From assembly GCF_032271945.1 (NCBI RefSeq), contig NZ_CP130319.1, positions 3,615,001 to 3,679,000 on the forward strand: DNA of 64,000 bases, written 5' to 3'. Positions 16,985-25,412 of this stretch are shown here, piece after piece (positions within the stretch are counted from its first letter, which is position 1; each line of letters begins with the position of its first letter). The notes below the pieces were generated by a model, which made no database searches, had not been told where the DNA came from, and was given only the letters and a program-made list of their open reading frames with translations. Made by a program: the position numbers and the translations under genes. Source of the stretch: Paenibacillus sp. MBLB1832. GTDB lineage: Bacteria > Bacillota > Bacilli > Paenibacillales > NBRC-103111.

Positions 16985-19111
16985 TCAGATTTCCTCTTGC
17001 GCTTTCCTCCACTGCTCTTCAATAATTCGCTTAAACAGCAACGCCTGCTGCCAGCGGTCGGATGCTTCATGAACCTGTCCAGTTGAGTCTCGATACGTGA
17101 TCCCGTAATAGTTGGGCGGACCAAGCTCCGAGCAAAATGGGAATAAATCGCCTGGCTGAGCTTGCTTGAGCCAATGCGTCATGCCTTTAAGCCACCAGCG
17201 TGTAAAATGCTCCACCATCGGATGATCGCCATCTCCCCCCACATCGACCTGGATCTGTTCGCCGCTTGAAACACGGCCATGCATTCCCGCGGAACGTGCT
17301 AGAATCTTATCGAAATGGGCTTCCACATGCTCATTCGTTCCAAGCATTTCACCCGCAACGACATAATGAGATAAGTCGATCATGAGCCTGAGCTCTGGCA
17401 AAGCTTCTACATATCCTACTGTGCGAATCAAATCTTGTGTGACTGTCCCTCTGTGGGTCTCGATAAAGTGTGGAATCTTCGATTCCTCAGATACTTGTAA
17501 CAAACCATCAAGTAAATGAATCGCTTCATTATCGATGACGAAGGCATTCGACACTTGCGAGTTAATGTATTGAACTTTGCCAAATTCATTGGCATGCTTA
17601 ATAATATCAATCATATCTTGAGGTTTAGCTGGGTACGCAATGGCACTGAAGCTCAGCTTATAACGGTCAAGTAAACGATGCCAGGTATCCATATTTTCTG
17701 GAGTAGGCAACAAATAGCTAACACCTGTAAATCCCGCTTCTGCGATTTTCTCAAACTTTTGCTCCAAAGACCACTCTTTGCCGTTCTCCCCTAGTCCTTC
17801 CATCGCCCAAATGGCTTGTTGAACATCCAATCTAGGTGGATTTGAGGTTCCATCATTTATGCGGTTCCAATGACTCATTTCAATAGCCCCTTTAATTTCA
17901 CCTCTGGGTTTTCTAAGGCATTCGGATCGAGGAATCGCCTGTTTTTGGATCAGCATTTCCGCTAATCGAATATCCTTGGCAATCTTCGCGTTTAATCCTA
18001 CTGCGCTTGCCGCAACCAATTGATCATCCCCCGATAATTGGAAGAAGAACTTGTCAGACTCACTCAAATGTCTAACCACGGTCTTCACGCCACAATCGGG
18101 CAACCCAGTGACTTGCAAGGTAAGATCATATTGATCCGTCCAGAACCAAGGTATTTCTAGATAAGGTTTAGACGCGCCTAGCATATTATGTGCGGCATGC
18201 GTGCCTTGATCTTGTGCATTGCGCCAAGCTTCAAGACGAATACGCTTGCCTCCAAACAGACCGTGCGGGAAGGAACAGCAGTCACCTGCCGCAAAAATAT
18301 CCGAGTCACTTGTGGCGAGTGTTTCATCCGCCCAGATGCCATTCTCAACGGTAAGTCCGCTTTGAGCAGCTAAAGAGGTTTCAGGAATTGCTCCGATGCC
18401 TACGACAACGGTATCGCAATGGATGACGGTTCCATCGACTAGTGTAATCGCATGTCCATCGCGCGTTTTTTGGATGTTTTGCATGCCAATCCCAAGTTTA
18501 AACTCGACACCTGCTTTACGATGACGCGCCTCTAAAAGGTTCGCAATATCTGCTGGAACTCCACGCATCAGAATACGCGGCCCAACTTCAAGAACCGTTA
18601 CCGAACAACCTCGCTCCCTCGCGCTTGCTGCTACTTCAAGTCCAATAAAGCCAGCACCTATGACAGCAATGTGCTTTCCTGATTGGATTCGGCTTCGCAG
18701 TTGAATTGAATCAGAAAATGTCCGGAGATACAACAAATCTGTTGTATCTAAGCCTTCCATATTCAATTGACGCGGAGCAGCGCCAGTGGCAAGCAAAAGC
18801 CGTTCATATCGTATCTCTTGCCCATTGCTCAGTTCTGTCACATGCTGGTCTCGATCAATCTTCACAACCGAGCTGTCCGAGATGAATTGAATGCCGTATT
18901 CCGATTGCTTCGCCTCATCAAGGATCTTCGTTGGCAAAGGCTCGCCTTCATCGACCAATGCGCTTTTGGAAAGCGGCGGCCGCTCATACGGTGCCAGCTT
19001 TTCTTGGCCAATTAGCGTGAGCGGTCCACGCCATCCCTCCGTTCGAAGCTCCACGGCTGCTCGCGCACCCGCTTCACCAGCGCCTACAATAACCATGCCT
19101 AAATCAGCCAT
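16985..19111 (-). CDS. Ferredoxin reductase fused to xylose-isomerase-like TIM barrel
   Basis: 708 residues. Residues 1-~405 are a FAD/NAD(P)H ferredoxin reductase of the rhodocoxin/putidaredoxin reductase type: VIVGAGEAGARAA, a second Rossmann motif VIGAGFIGLEVA, and DIFAAGDCC. It would pass electrons to the Rieske protein encoded 13 bases upstream. Residues ~412-708 are a sugar phosphate isomerase/epimerase-like barrel with HFIETHRG, MIDLSHY and CSELGPPNYYG, closely related in motifs to the stand-alone protein at 53.8 kb. The join contains AAGGGG eight bases before an in-frame ATG (Met412, position 17878), so a separate 297-aa barrel may also be made. Start ATG 19111 has GAGGAG nine bases upstream. 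Confidence 0.88.
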   Translation of the reverse strand: MADLGMVIVGAGEAGARAAVELRTEGWRGPLTLIGQEKLAPYERPPLSKSALVDEGEPLPTKILDEAKQSEYGIQFISDSSVVKIDRDQHVTELSNGQEIRYERLLLATGAAPRQLNMEGLDTTDLLYLRTFSDSIQLRSRIQSGKHIAVIGAGFIGLEVAASARERGCSVTVLEVGPRILMRGVPADIANLLEARHRKAGVEFKLGIGMQNIQKTRDGHAITLVDGTVIHCDTVVVGIGAIPETSLAAQSGLTVENGIWADETLATSDSDIFAAGDCCSFPHGLFGGKRIRLEAWRNAQDQGTHAAHNMLGASKPYLEIPWFWTDQYDLTLQVTGLPDCGVKTVVRHLSESDKFFFQLSGDDQLVAASAVGLNAKIAKDIRLAEMLIQKQAIPRSECLRKPRGEIKGAIEMSHWNRINDGTSNPPRLDVQQAIWAMEGLGENGKEWSLEQKFEKIAEAGFTGVSYLLPTPENMDTWHRLLDRYKLSFSAIAYPAKPQDMIDIIKHANEFGKVQYINSQVSNAFVIDNEAIHLLDGLLQVSEESKIPHFIETHRGTVTQDLIRTVGYVEALPELRLMIDLSHYVVAGEMLGTNEHVEAHFDKILARSAGMHGRVSSGEQIQVDVGGDGDHPMVEHFTRWWLKGMTHWLKQAQPGDLFPFCSELGPPNYYGITYRDSTGQVHEASDRWQQALLFKRIIEEQWRKAQEEI

Positions 19112-19124
19112 ATCGTTACGCTCC

Positions 19125-19448
19125 TCAGTCGATCTTGATGAAGACCTTATCATCTTCAATCCTTACGGGATAAGTTTTGAGATCAACACATACGGGCGTG
19201 CGCTTCGCTGCGCCAGTGGTATAGTCAAACCGGCCATTATGCTTCGGACATTCGATCGTGTTGCCCATCACGAGCCCTTCAGAGAGATGGAACTTCTCGT
19301 GGGTACAATAACCATCCGTTGCATAAAACTGCCTTTTATCTGTCCGATAAATAGCAAACGTACGATCTCCATGATCGAATCGAATGACATCTTCCTCTTC
19401 AATATCATCAACTTCACATGCTTCAACCCAACCCTCTAAATGCTGCAT
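19125..19448 (-). CDS. Rieske-type [2Fe-2S] ferredoxin
   Basis: 107 residues, single Rieske domain. The cluster ligands are C48-X-H50 (YCTHEKFHL) and C67-X2-H70 (CPKHNGRFD). Such small soluble Rieske proteins shuttle electrons from a flavin reductase to an oxygenase. Genes for both partners flank it: the reductase 13 bases downstream, and the membrane di-iron enzyme upstream past FdhA. GGAGG precedes the ATG by five bases. Confidence 0.95.
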   Translation of the reverse strand: MQHLEGWVEACEVDDIEEEDVIRFDHGDRTFAIYRTDKRQFYATDGYCTHEKFHLSEGLVMGNTIECPKHNGRFDYTTGAAKRTPVCVDLKTYPVRIEDDKVFIKID

Positions 19449-19476
19449 ACGTACCTCCGAGTAAGTAAGTGTAGGT

Positions 19477-20691
19477 TTATTTAACTAATCCGTGTGGATC
19501 GATAACAAATTTTCTAGAAACACCGCGGTCAAATTCTTGATATGCTTGCGGTGCCGCATCCAGCGAAATGAGTGTGGCATTCACTGCTTTCGCAATTTGT
19601 GCTCTCCCACTGAGAATCGCCATCATCAAGTCTCTGTTGTATTGCATAACAGGTGTTTGACCCGTCACGAACGTATGGGACTTCGCCCAACCGAGGCCTA
19701 TGCGGATTTTTAGCGTTCCTACTTTGGAGTCCTCATCAGCAGCCCCTGGATCCCCCGTCACATACAATCCTGGAATGCCTAGACGACCGCCTGCGCGAGT
19801 AACTTCCATAATGGAATTTAGCACAGTAGCTGGCGCTTCCCCATGATCCTTCCCGTGGCCGCTTGCTTCGAAACCGACACAGTCGATTGCACAATCCACT
19901 TCAGGCACGCCGAGGATTTGGTCGATCTGTTCAGACAAGTTCGGATGCTCACGAAGATTAACCGTTTCACAGCCAAAACTTTTCGCTTGCGCTAATCGTT
20001 CTGCGTTTAAGTCGCCGACAATGACAACCGCTGCTCCTAGCAACTGTGCGGAGTGAGCTGCAGCAAGACCTACAGGACCAGCACCCGCGACGTATACCGT
20101 TGAACCCGGTCGAACGCCTGCGCTAACCGCACCGTGATAGCCCGTAGGGAAAATATCAGAAAGCATTGTTAAATCAAGAATTTTCTCCATCGCTTTCTCT
20201 TTATCAGGGAACTTCAACAATTGGAAATCTGCGTAAGGAACCATGACATATTCCGATTGTCCGCCGACCCATCCGCCCATATCTACATACCCGTAGGCAG
20301 ATCCTGGACGATCCGGATTGACGTTTAAACAGATATTCGTATTCCGCTCTCTACAGCTGCGGCAACGTCCGCATGCAATATTGAACGGAACGGAGACCAA
20401 GTCTCCCTTTTTAATGAATTCAACATCACGACCTACTTCAATGACTTCACCCGTTATTTCATGACCTAAAATGAGACCTGACGGCGCAGTTGTCCGACCT
20501 CGCACCATATGCTGATCGCTGCCGCAAATGTTCGTGGTGACTACTTTGAGAATGACACCATGTTCGCATTTCCGTCCTACGTTTAATGGATTGACACCTG
20601 GACCATCTTTAAGCACCAATTCTGGATAATCCGTGTTGCGTACCTCAACGCTACCTGGTTTGTTATAGACAACTGCTCTGTTTCCACCCAT
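19477..20691 (-). CDS. fdhA: Glutathione-independent formaldehyde dehydrogenase, copy 1
   Basis: 404 residues, zinc-dependent medium-chain dehydrogenase of the Pseudomonas putida FdhA type. It shows catalytic-zinc residues NICGSDQHMVRG and LGHEITGEV, the structural-zinc four-cysteine loop CGRCRSCRERNTNIC, and NAD motif VAGAGPVGLAAA. The family oxidises formaldehyde to formate with tightly bound NAD. Its place between a di-iron oxygenase and its electron carriers suggests it removes formaldehyde released by demethylation. A second copy at 25.4-26.6 kb is about 95% identical in protein but visibly different in codon use. Confidence 0.92.
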   Translation of the reverse strand: MGGNRAVVYNKPGSVEVRNTDYPELVLKDGPGVNPLNVGRKCEHGVILKVVTTNICGSDQHMVRGRTTAPSGLILGHEITGEVIEVGRDVEFIKKGDLVSVPFNIACGRCRSCRERNTNICLNVNPDRPGSAYGYVDMGGWVGGQSEYVMVPYADFQLLKFPDKEKAMEKILDLTMLSDIFPTGYHGAVSAGVRPGSTVYVAGAGPVGLAAAHSAQLLGAAVVIVGDLNAERLAQAKSFGCETVNLREHPNLSEQIDQILGVPEVDCAIDCVGFEASGHGKDHGEAPATVLNSIMEVTRAGGRLGIPGLYVTGDPGAADEDSKVGTLKIRIGLGWAKSHTFVTGQTPVMQYNRDLMMAILSGRAQIAKAVNATLISLDAAPQAYQEFDRGVSRKFVIDPHGLVK

Positions 20692-20742
20692 GTTCTCATC
20701 TTCCTCTCATGATTTAGTTAATCATTGCTTAAGGCTCGCTGC

Positions 20743-21831
20743 TCACTGCGAAGTAACAGCTATTTCAGCTTGTACGCCGTAGTAATAAGGGTTTGCTGTA
20801 CTAGGTAGAGGCCGATCAACCACATAATGCGGGTCTTTCTTCTGTTTAATCAGCGCTGAAATAACTTCTTTGAGAGCCGCCCATAGACTAGGACTTGGTG
20901 CCGGATAATCAAACATCAATTCTTTGTGCAGAGCAGGTAAAGCATGATAAGGAACCATAGGAAACATGTGATGCTCTATGTGATAATTCATGTTCCAATA
21001 AAGAAATCTAGTTATGGGATTCAAATAAATTGTGCGTGTGTTTAAGCGATGGTCCAAAACATCTTCATGAAGACCCAAATGCTGCGTAATACCCACTAAT
21101 ATGAGTAGAATCGGGCCATAGAAGGTCGGAAGTCCAACAAACATCAGTGGTAGAATACTCCCGATTTGAAAGGACCAAATAATTAGGCCTAGAAAGATTA
21201 GTACCCAAACACGTGAAATCCAAACAGATTTTCTGAATTCACTCTCAGGAACATAGTCTTTTTCCGAGGGGGTCAGTTTTCCAAGGCAATGTGTGAAAAT
21301 GCTTGTGAGATCTCTTTTACCGCCATAAATATGAATGATTTCCCCAAAAAGGATTCGCCAAACGGGCGGTCTAGTCATGGCAATTTCCGGATCACGGCCA
21401 ACGATATACGTATCGGTGTGATGACGAGCATGACTCCAACGCCAAGGAGTTGGCGGTCTTAAATCCATAAATGAAGCGATTTGATAGAGAGCATCATTCA
21501 TCCATGCTGTTTTAAAAGCTGTGCCATGTCCGCATTCATGCCATCTGGAATCAGCCATCGATGCATAGCTCACGCCATATACGATGAAAGCCGGTACTGC
21601 CCACCAAGTCCCCCATGTGTAATACCCAAGCATCCCCGTTCCGATGAGCCAAGCAAACATGATGATGGTATCCCGAATGGCGGGGCCATCTTTACGCTTC
21701 ATGAGTTCTTTAAGTCGTTTCCGTGGAATTGGACTCATGTACCACTCAGCAGCGGCCAATCCCTTTTCCTGTGCACGCTTGTTCTCTGGTCCTGTAAGCG
21801 AATAATCCCTTTTCGTATAGGTACTAGACAC
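20743..21831 (-). CDS. Membrane di-iron enzyme of the fatty-acid-desaturase family
   Basis: 362 residues with the three histidine boxes HECGH (98-102), HARHH (134-138) and HIEHH (284-288), plus hydrophobic segments around 55-90 and 210-250. The family desaturates or hydroxylates substrates at a di-iron centre using O2 and reduced ferredoxin. Its operon partners (Rieske, reductase, formaldehyde dehydrogenase) argue for hydroxylation of a methyl group, with loss of formaldehyde, rather than lipid desaturation (inference). The start is a GTG at 21831 with AAGGAGG seven bases upstream. First gene of the operon; a wrecked paralogue lies at 25.0-25.4 kb. Confidence 0.9.
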   Translation of the reverse strand: MSSTYTKRDYSLTGPENKRAQEKGLAAAEWYMSPIPRKRLKELMKRKDGPAIRDTIIMFAWLIGTGMLGYYTWGTWWAVPAFIVYGVSYASMADSRWHECGHGTAFKTAWMNDALYQIASFMDLRPPTPWRWSHARHHTDTYIVGRDPEIAMTRPPVWRILFGEIIHIYGGKRDLTSIFTHCLGKLTPSEKDYVPESEFRKSVWISRVWVLIFLGLIIWSFQIGSILPLMFVGLPTFYGPILLILVGITQHLGLHEDVLDHRLNTRTIYLNPITRFLYWNMNYHIEHHMFPMVPYHALPALHKELMFDYPAPSPSLWAALKEVISALIKQKKDPHYVVDRPLPSTANPYYYGVQAEIAVTSQ

Positions 21832-21857
21832 CGTATTGCCTCCTTATTCATCATGTG

Positions 21858-21902
21858 TGTTAGCGCTTACTTCATGATAAACGGTTGGCGGCTCATTGTC
21901 TT
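21858..21902 (-). promoter_or_regulatory. Promoter with cre-like site over the start point (module 1)
   Basis: On the minus strand AAGACA (21902-21897), 17 bases, TATCAT (21879-21874). Just after it AGTAAGCGCTAACA (21871-21858) fits the CcpA cre consensus at 13 of 14 positions. A bound CcpA would sit on the transcription start and repress. The same layout recurs upstream of module 2. Confidence 0.6.
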
Positions 21903-21972
21903 TGAAGTAACAAGACACGCGTTTGCACTATTCGGACATTTTAATCTAATTCTTAAAGTGCACCGCGCTTAT

Positions 21973-22995
21973 TGAAGCTGGATTATCCAGCTTCAGCTAT
22001 AGGCTGCGGGGGATACGACTAGATCAACGCTGGATTTTCCAGCGTCAGGTGGGTGGGCTTCGTGGTTCACGCATCCCGAAGCTGGTTGTTCCAGCTTCAG
22101 CGATAGGATGCGGGGAATCGCACAAGCTCAAAGCTGGATTTTCCAGCGTCAGGTGGGTGAGCTTGGTGCAACGCGCATACTGAAGCTGGATTATCCAGCT
22201 TCAGCGATAGAATGCAGGGAAGCCGACTAGCTCAACGCTGGATTTTCCAGCGTCAGGTGTGTGAGTTTGGTGCACCGCGCATACTGAAGCTGGATTATCC
22301 AGCTTCAGCTATCGGACGCGGGGAAGCCCACCCACCTGACGCTGGATTTTCCAGCGTCAGGTGGGTGGGCTTCGTGGTTCACGCATCCCGAAGCTGGTTG
22401 TTCCAGCTTCAGCGATAGGATGCGGGGATGCCGACTAGCCCAACGCTGGATTTTCCAGCGTCACGTGGGTGGGCTTCGTGGTTCACGCATCCCGAAGCTG
22501 GTTGTTCCAGCTTCAGCGATAGGATGCGGGGAATCGCACAAGCTCAACGCTGGATTTTCCAGCGTCAGGTGGGTGAGCTTGGTGCACCGCGCATACTGAA
22601 GCTGGATTATCCAGCTTCAGCGATAGAATGCAGGGGATACGACTAGCTCATCGCTGGATTTTCCAGCGTCAGGTGGGGGGGGCTTGGTGTACCACGCATT
22701 CCGAAGCTGGATAATCCAGCTTCAGCTATAGGATGCGGGGAATCGCACAAGCTCAACGCTGGATTTTCCAGCGTCAGGTGGGTGAGCTTGGTGCAACGCG
22801 CATACTGAAGCTGGATTATCCAGCTTCAGCGATAGAATGCAGGGGATACGACTAGCTCATCGCTGGATTTTCCAGCGTCAGGTGGGGGGGCTTGGTGTAC
22901 CACGCATTCCGAAGCTGGATAATCCAGCTTCAGCTATCGGACGCGGGGAAGCCGACTAGCTCAACGCTGGATTTTCCAGCGTCAGGTGGGTGGGA
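21973..22995. repeat. Array of ten units with two alternating palindromes
   Basis: Each unit of 102-107 bases holds palindrome A (GAAGCTGGATTATCCAGCTTC or a TTGTT-loop variant) and palindrome B (ACGCTGGATTTTCCAGCGT). A copies begin near 21973, 22078, 22181, 22285, 22390, 22494, 22597, 22703, 22805 and 22911. B copies begin near 22027, 22131, 22235, 22339, 22443, 22547, 22651, 22756, 22860 and 22964. Outer arms also pair (GCATCC/GGATGC around A; AGCTCA/TGAGCT or AGCCCA/TGGGCT around B), so each can form a long hairpin. The B copy at 22323-22373 is perfect, with 24-base arms and a 3-base loop. Confidence 0.95.
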
Positions 22996-23009
22996 TGCGG
23001 GGAATCCGA

Positions 23010-23696
23010 CTATTTTGCGCGATATCGCATAATCTTCTTTCCTTCTTTAGAAACAGGAAAAATTAAACCTTTTAAAACAAGTGACTTTAGATATTTGGTG
23101 GAAGTTTCTCGATTGATTCGAAGCGCCTTAGCTACTGATGTTGGCGTAACCATATCGTCACAGTTTTCAACCCATTTCCAAACCGTATATTCGATAGGAA
23201 GTAATTGGCGTAGATGATTGGCGTCTTCCAACCCCCATTTCGCGGCTGCTTGCATGATCGTCTGTTGACATTTGCGGGGATTATACTTAATATCATCCAA
23301 CGAAAACCGAAAGATCTTCCAATCGTCCAAGACGAGATCATTATGGCGGTGCAAATTGTCATCGTATCGATTCCGATCAATGTTGCGAAAGTGTGTCCCA
23401 AACGGGTCAATCTCGATGCATATGCGTATAACGTTGAGGATGAATGCAAAATCCAAGTACCGCCAGCCATCCTTGAAATCACGGATCTCAAACTCGGCGA
23501 ATAGGCGTTGAAAGTTACCGAAAGCTGGCCACCATACTTCCTTTAAGAACAAAGTTTCTGCAAACCGTTTCTCGTTAAGCAGCCTCCGTTTTCTCTCCCC
23601 CGCGCTACCCTTGACTTGCTCTTCCATAAATCTTATGTAAGCATGAGTGAATGACTTGTCCGAATTCAATAGCTCCTTTATCGTCTCTATCGTCAT
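23010..23696 (-). CDS. Vsr/DUF559-like nuclease domain with C-terminal winged helix
   Basis: 228 residues. The central part (about 70-135) reads as a very-short-patch-repair/DUF559-type nuclease core: WRYLDFAFI (D82), IRICIEIDPFGTH (E95, D97, H102), RNRYDDNLHRHNDLVLDDW and a strand IFRFSLDDI. Residues ~180-228 form a winged helix (TPTSVAKALRINRETSTKYLKSLVLKGLI). It may cut or nick DNA at a bound site, or be a regulator with an inactive nuclease fold. ATG 23696 has GGGAGG, but only three bases away; an upstream GTG at 23729 lies inside a hairpin. The TAG stop lies within the conserved GACTA of the last palindrome-array unit. Confidence 0.65.
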   Translation of the reverse strand: MTIETIKELLNSDKSFTHAYIRFMEEQVKGSAGERKRRLLNEKRFAETLFLKEVWWPAFGNFQRLFAEFEIRDFKDGWRYLDFAFILNVIRICIEIDPFGTHFRNIDRNRYDDNLHRHNDLVLDDWKIFRFSLDDIKYNPRKCQQTIMQAAAKWGLEDANHLRQLLPIEYTVWKWVENCDDMVTPTSVAKALRINRETSTKYLKSLVLKGLIFPVSKEGKKIMRYRAK

Positions 23697-23711
23697 CTGC
23701 CTCCCAGAAAT

Positions 23712-23754
23712 AAAAATAGCCGCCTGCACGGTTCTAGGAACCAGTAACAGACGG
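23712..23754 (-). promoter_or_regulatory. Terminator-like hairpin in the nuclease gene leader
   Basis: On the minus strand CCGTCTG pairs with CAGGCGG (23754-23748 with 23726-23720), enclosing GGTTC-CTA-GAACC, and is followed by CTATTTTTATTT just before the ribosome site. It could be an attenuator. A TATAAT box (23783-23778) lies upstream, so the transcript would pass through it. Confidence 0.5.
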
Positions 23755-23797
23755 TGTGTTCTTCACGACCTGAAATGATTATACTATAATGACACAT

Positions 23798-24694
23798 TCA
23801 GCTAAAAGGAATTTCTGACAACTGAGATTTACGGAACTTCCCTGGGGGCACGCCAATTTTGCTAGTAAAAACCCTTGTATAATAATGGACCGATTCAAAG
23901 CCCGTTTCCTGCGCGATATGACTGATCGTCCAGTCCGTCTCAAGTAAAAGCTCGATGGACTTCCGAACTCTTCGTTCTTGAACATAATGGGAAAAAGATT
24001 GCCCAACTTTCATGGCAAACAATCGTGATAAATGCCGCTCTGTTATATTCAAATAATTCGATACCTGCTGAATGCTTAATGAGGACAGTAAATTATCATC
24101 GATGAATAACTTGGTTCTTTCTAAATAATACGAAGAAATTTGTTGATGCTCGGGCAATTCATTACTCTCAGCAACCTCCACGAATTCACTGCAAAAAGAA
24201 ATAAGTAAAGCATAGGCGAAACTCCGAATTGTCTCCTTTGTCATGCTGCGCTCTTGCTTACATAGCGTAAACAGCATGCGCCAAGTCTGCGCTGTCACGG
24301 TATCATCGGCCATAGGCACGATAATTTTATTCAAATTCATCATCTGCATATACCGATTAATACTTGCTTCTTTCGAACTAGAATCGTCTACTTCGAAAGC
24401 AACGTAGTACAGCTCGATACCTGACTCGCTTTTTATTTGATGCCATTTGCCTGGCCTAGAACAAAATAATGTCCCCGCTTGCAAAGGGTAATCTTCACCA
24501 GACTCCCGGTAGACTCCCTCACCTGTCAATACATAACAAACTTCGAAGAAGGAGTGCCGATGCTCTGGATTATCAAAGTGCTCAGGCATAGCCCCCCAAT
24601 AATGCACCTTGAAGCCTAAGTCTTCACCAGGCAAATTGACTGCGGTTTCATTTAAAATGCGACTCATCTTCTTGTAATCTGATTTGGCTGTCAT
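23798..24694 (-). CDS. AraC-family regulator with N-terminal cupin
   Basis: 298 residues. N-terminal cupin: EHRHSFFEVCYVLTGEGVYRE, AGTLFCSRPGKWHQIKSE. C-terminal double helix-turn-helix: SIQQVSNYLNITERHLSRLFAMKVGQSF and ISHIAQETGFESVHYYTRVFTSKIGVPPGKFRKS. It lies between the two demethylation modules, so it may control one or both. The ATG at 24694 has AAAGGA about six bases upstream. It is followed on the same strand by the nuclease gene after 100 bases holding a separate promoter. Confidence 0.9.
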   Translation of the reverse strand: MTAKSDYKKMSRILNETAVNLPGEDLGFKVHYWGAMPEHFDNPEHRHSFFEVCYVLTGEGVYRESGEDYPLQAGTLFCSRPGKWHQIKSESGIELYYVAFEVDDSSSKEASINRYMQMMNLNKIIVPMADDTVTAQTWRMLFTLCKQERSMTKETIRSFAYALLISFCSEFVEVAESNELPEHQQISSYYLERTKLFIDDNLLSSLSIQQVSNYLNITERHLSRLFAMKVGQSFSHYVQERRVRKSIELLLETDWTISHIAQETGFESVHYYTRVFTSKIGVPPGKFRKSQLSEIPFS

Positions 24695-24877
24695 GGGGAT
24701 CCTTTACGACCATCATTTTTTAATTTACTCTAACTTCTAAGTTCAACGCATGAAAAGCTTCTGTATTGACTTGGCGTGTAGCAAGTATTCGAGATACATC
24801 ATCATCGTTGAGCCTCCACGCTTCAATTAAATATTACCTATTATAAAATAGAAAGTTATCCGGAGGAAGTAAAGAAA

Positions 24878-24926
24878 ATCGCCAATCACTTGTTCAAACA
24901 GACAAGTGTGGCGATCTTTTTGTTTT
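24878..24926. terminator. Strong hairpin with T-run after module 2
   Basis: ATCGCCA-AT-CACTTGT (24878-24893) pairs with ACAAGTG-TGGCGAT (24902-24915), followed by CTTTTTTGTTTT on the plus strand and, on the minus strand, TTTTCTTTAC. It ends minus-strand transcripts from the decayed module 2. Confidence 0.8.
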
Positions 24927-25009
24927 ACCACCTACAACACTCTTAAATACTTCTCATGGCCCACCAGGATTGCTGAATGTCCAGCGCTGGCGGGCTCTAA
25001 CTTCCATCA

Positions 25010-25381
25010 TTAATCCGATTCCAATTGCTCATGCAAGTTGGCTCCTTCCTGTTGTGTGGCAGCCGAGTCCGCGCTATCACTGGCGCCACCTGCCAGACCG
25101 TAGTAATACAGACGTGCGGAATGCGGAAGCGGCTTGATTACCGTATAAGCGGGATCCTCGCCTTGCTTGATAAGCGCCAGCGTGCCCGTAATGCCGAGGG
25201 CTGCGAACCAGATGAGCGTATCGCGAATCGCGGGTCTGTCTTTGCGATTTATCAGTTCCTTCATCCGTTGGCGCGGAATGGGACAAGTGTACCATTCTGC
25301 CTCCGACAAGCATTTGTCTTGCGCTAATTAGTTTTCCGATCCAAGGATACTGTAATCTCTGCGTGTTGGCTGTGCAGCCAT
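25010..25381 (-). pseudogene. Decayed desaturase-family gene (module 2)
   Basis: Reads MAAQPTRRDYSILGSEN, then an in-frame TAA where copy 1 has Lys18. It continues SEAEWYTCPIPRQRMKELINRKDRPAIRDTL, matching residues ~25-58 of the intact desaturase. It then jumps to LALIKQGEDPAYTVIKPLPHSARLYYYGL, which matches residues ~325-355. About 260 codons, including all three histidine boxes, are missing in frame. GGAGGAG still precedes the ATG at 25381. It cannot encode a working enzyme. Confidence 0.9.
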
Positions 25382-25412
25382 GATGGTCTCCTCCTTTGCA
25401 TCCAACAACCGA

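Noticed and set aside
20743-21831. Ordinary lipid desaturase
   Set aside because: Not excluded by the sequence, but linkage to formaldehyde dehydrogenase and dedicated redox partners in two modules makes a demethylating hydroxylase more likely.
21973-22995. Repeat array as a CRISPR locus
   Set aside because: The intervening sequences are themselves repeated and palindromic, with no unique equal-length spacers and no cas genes nearby.
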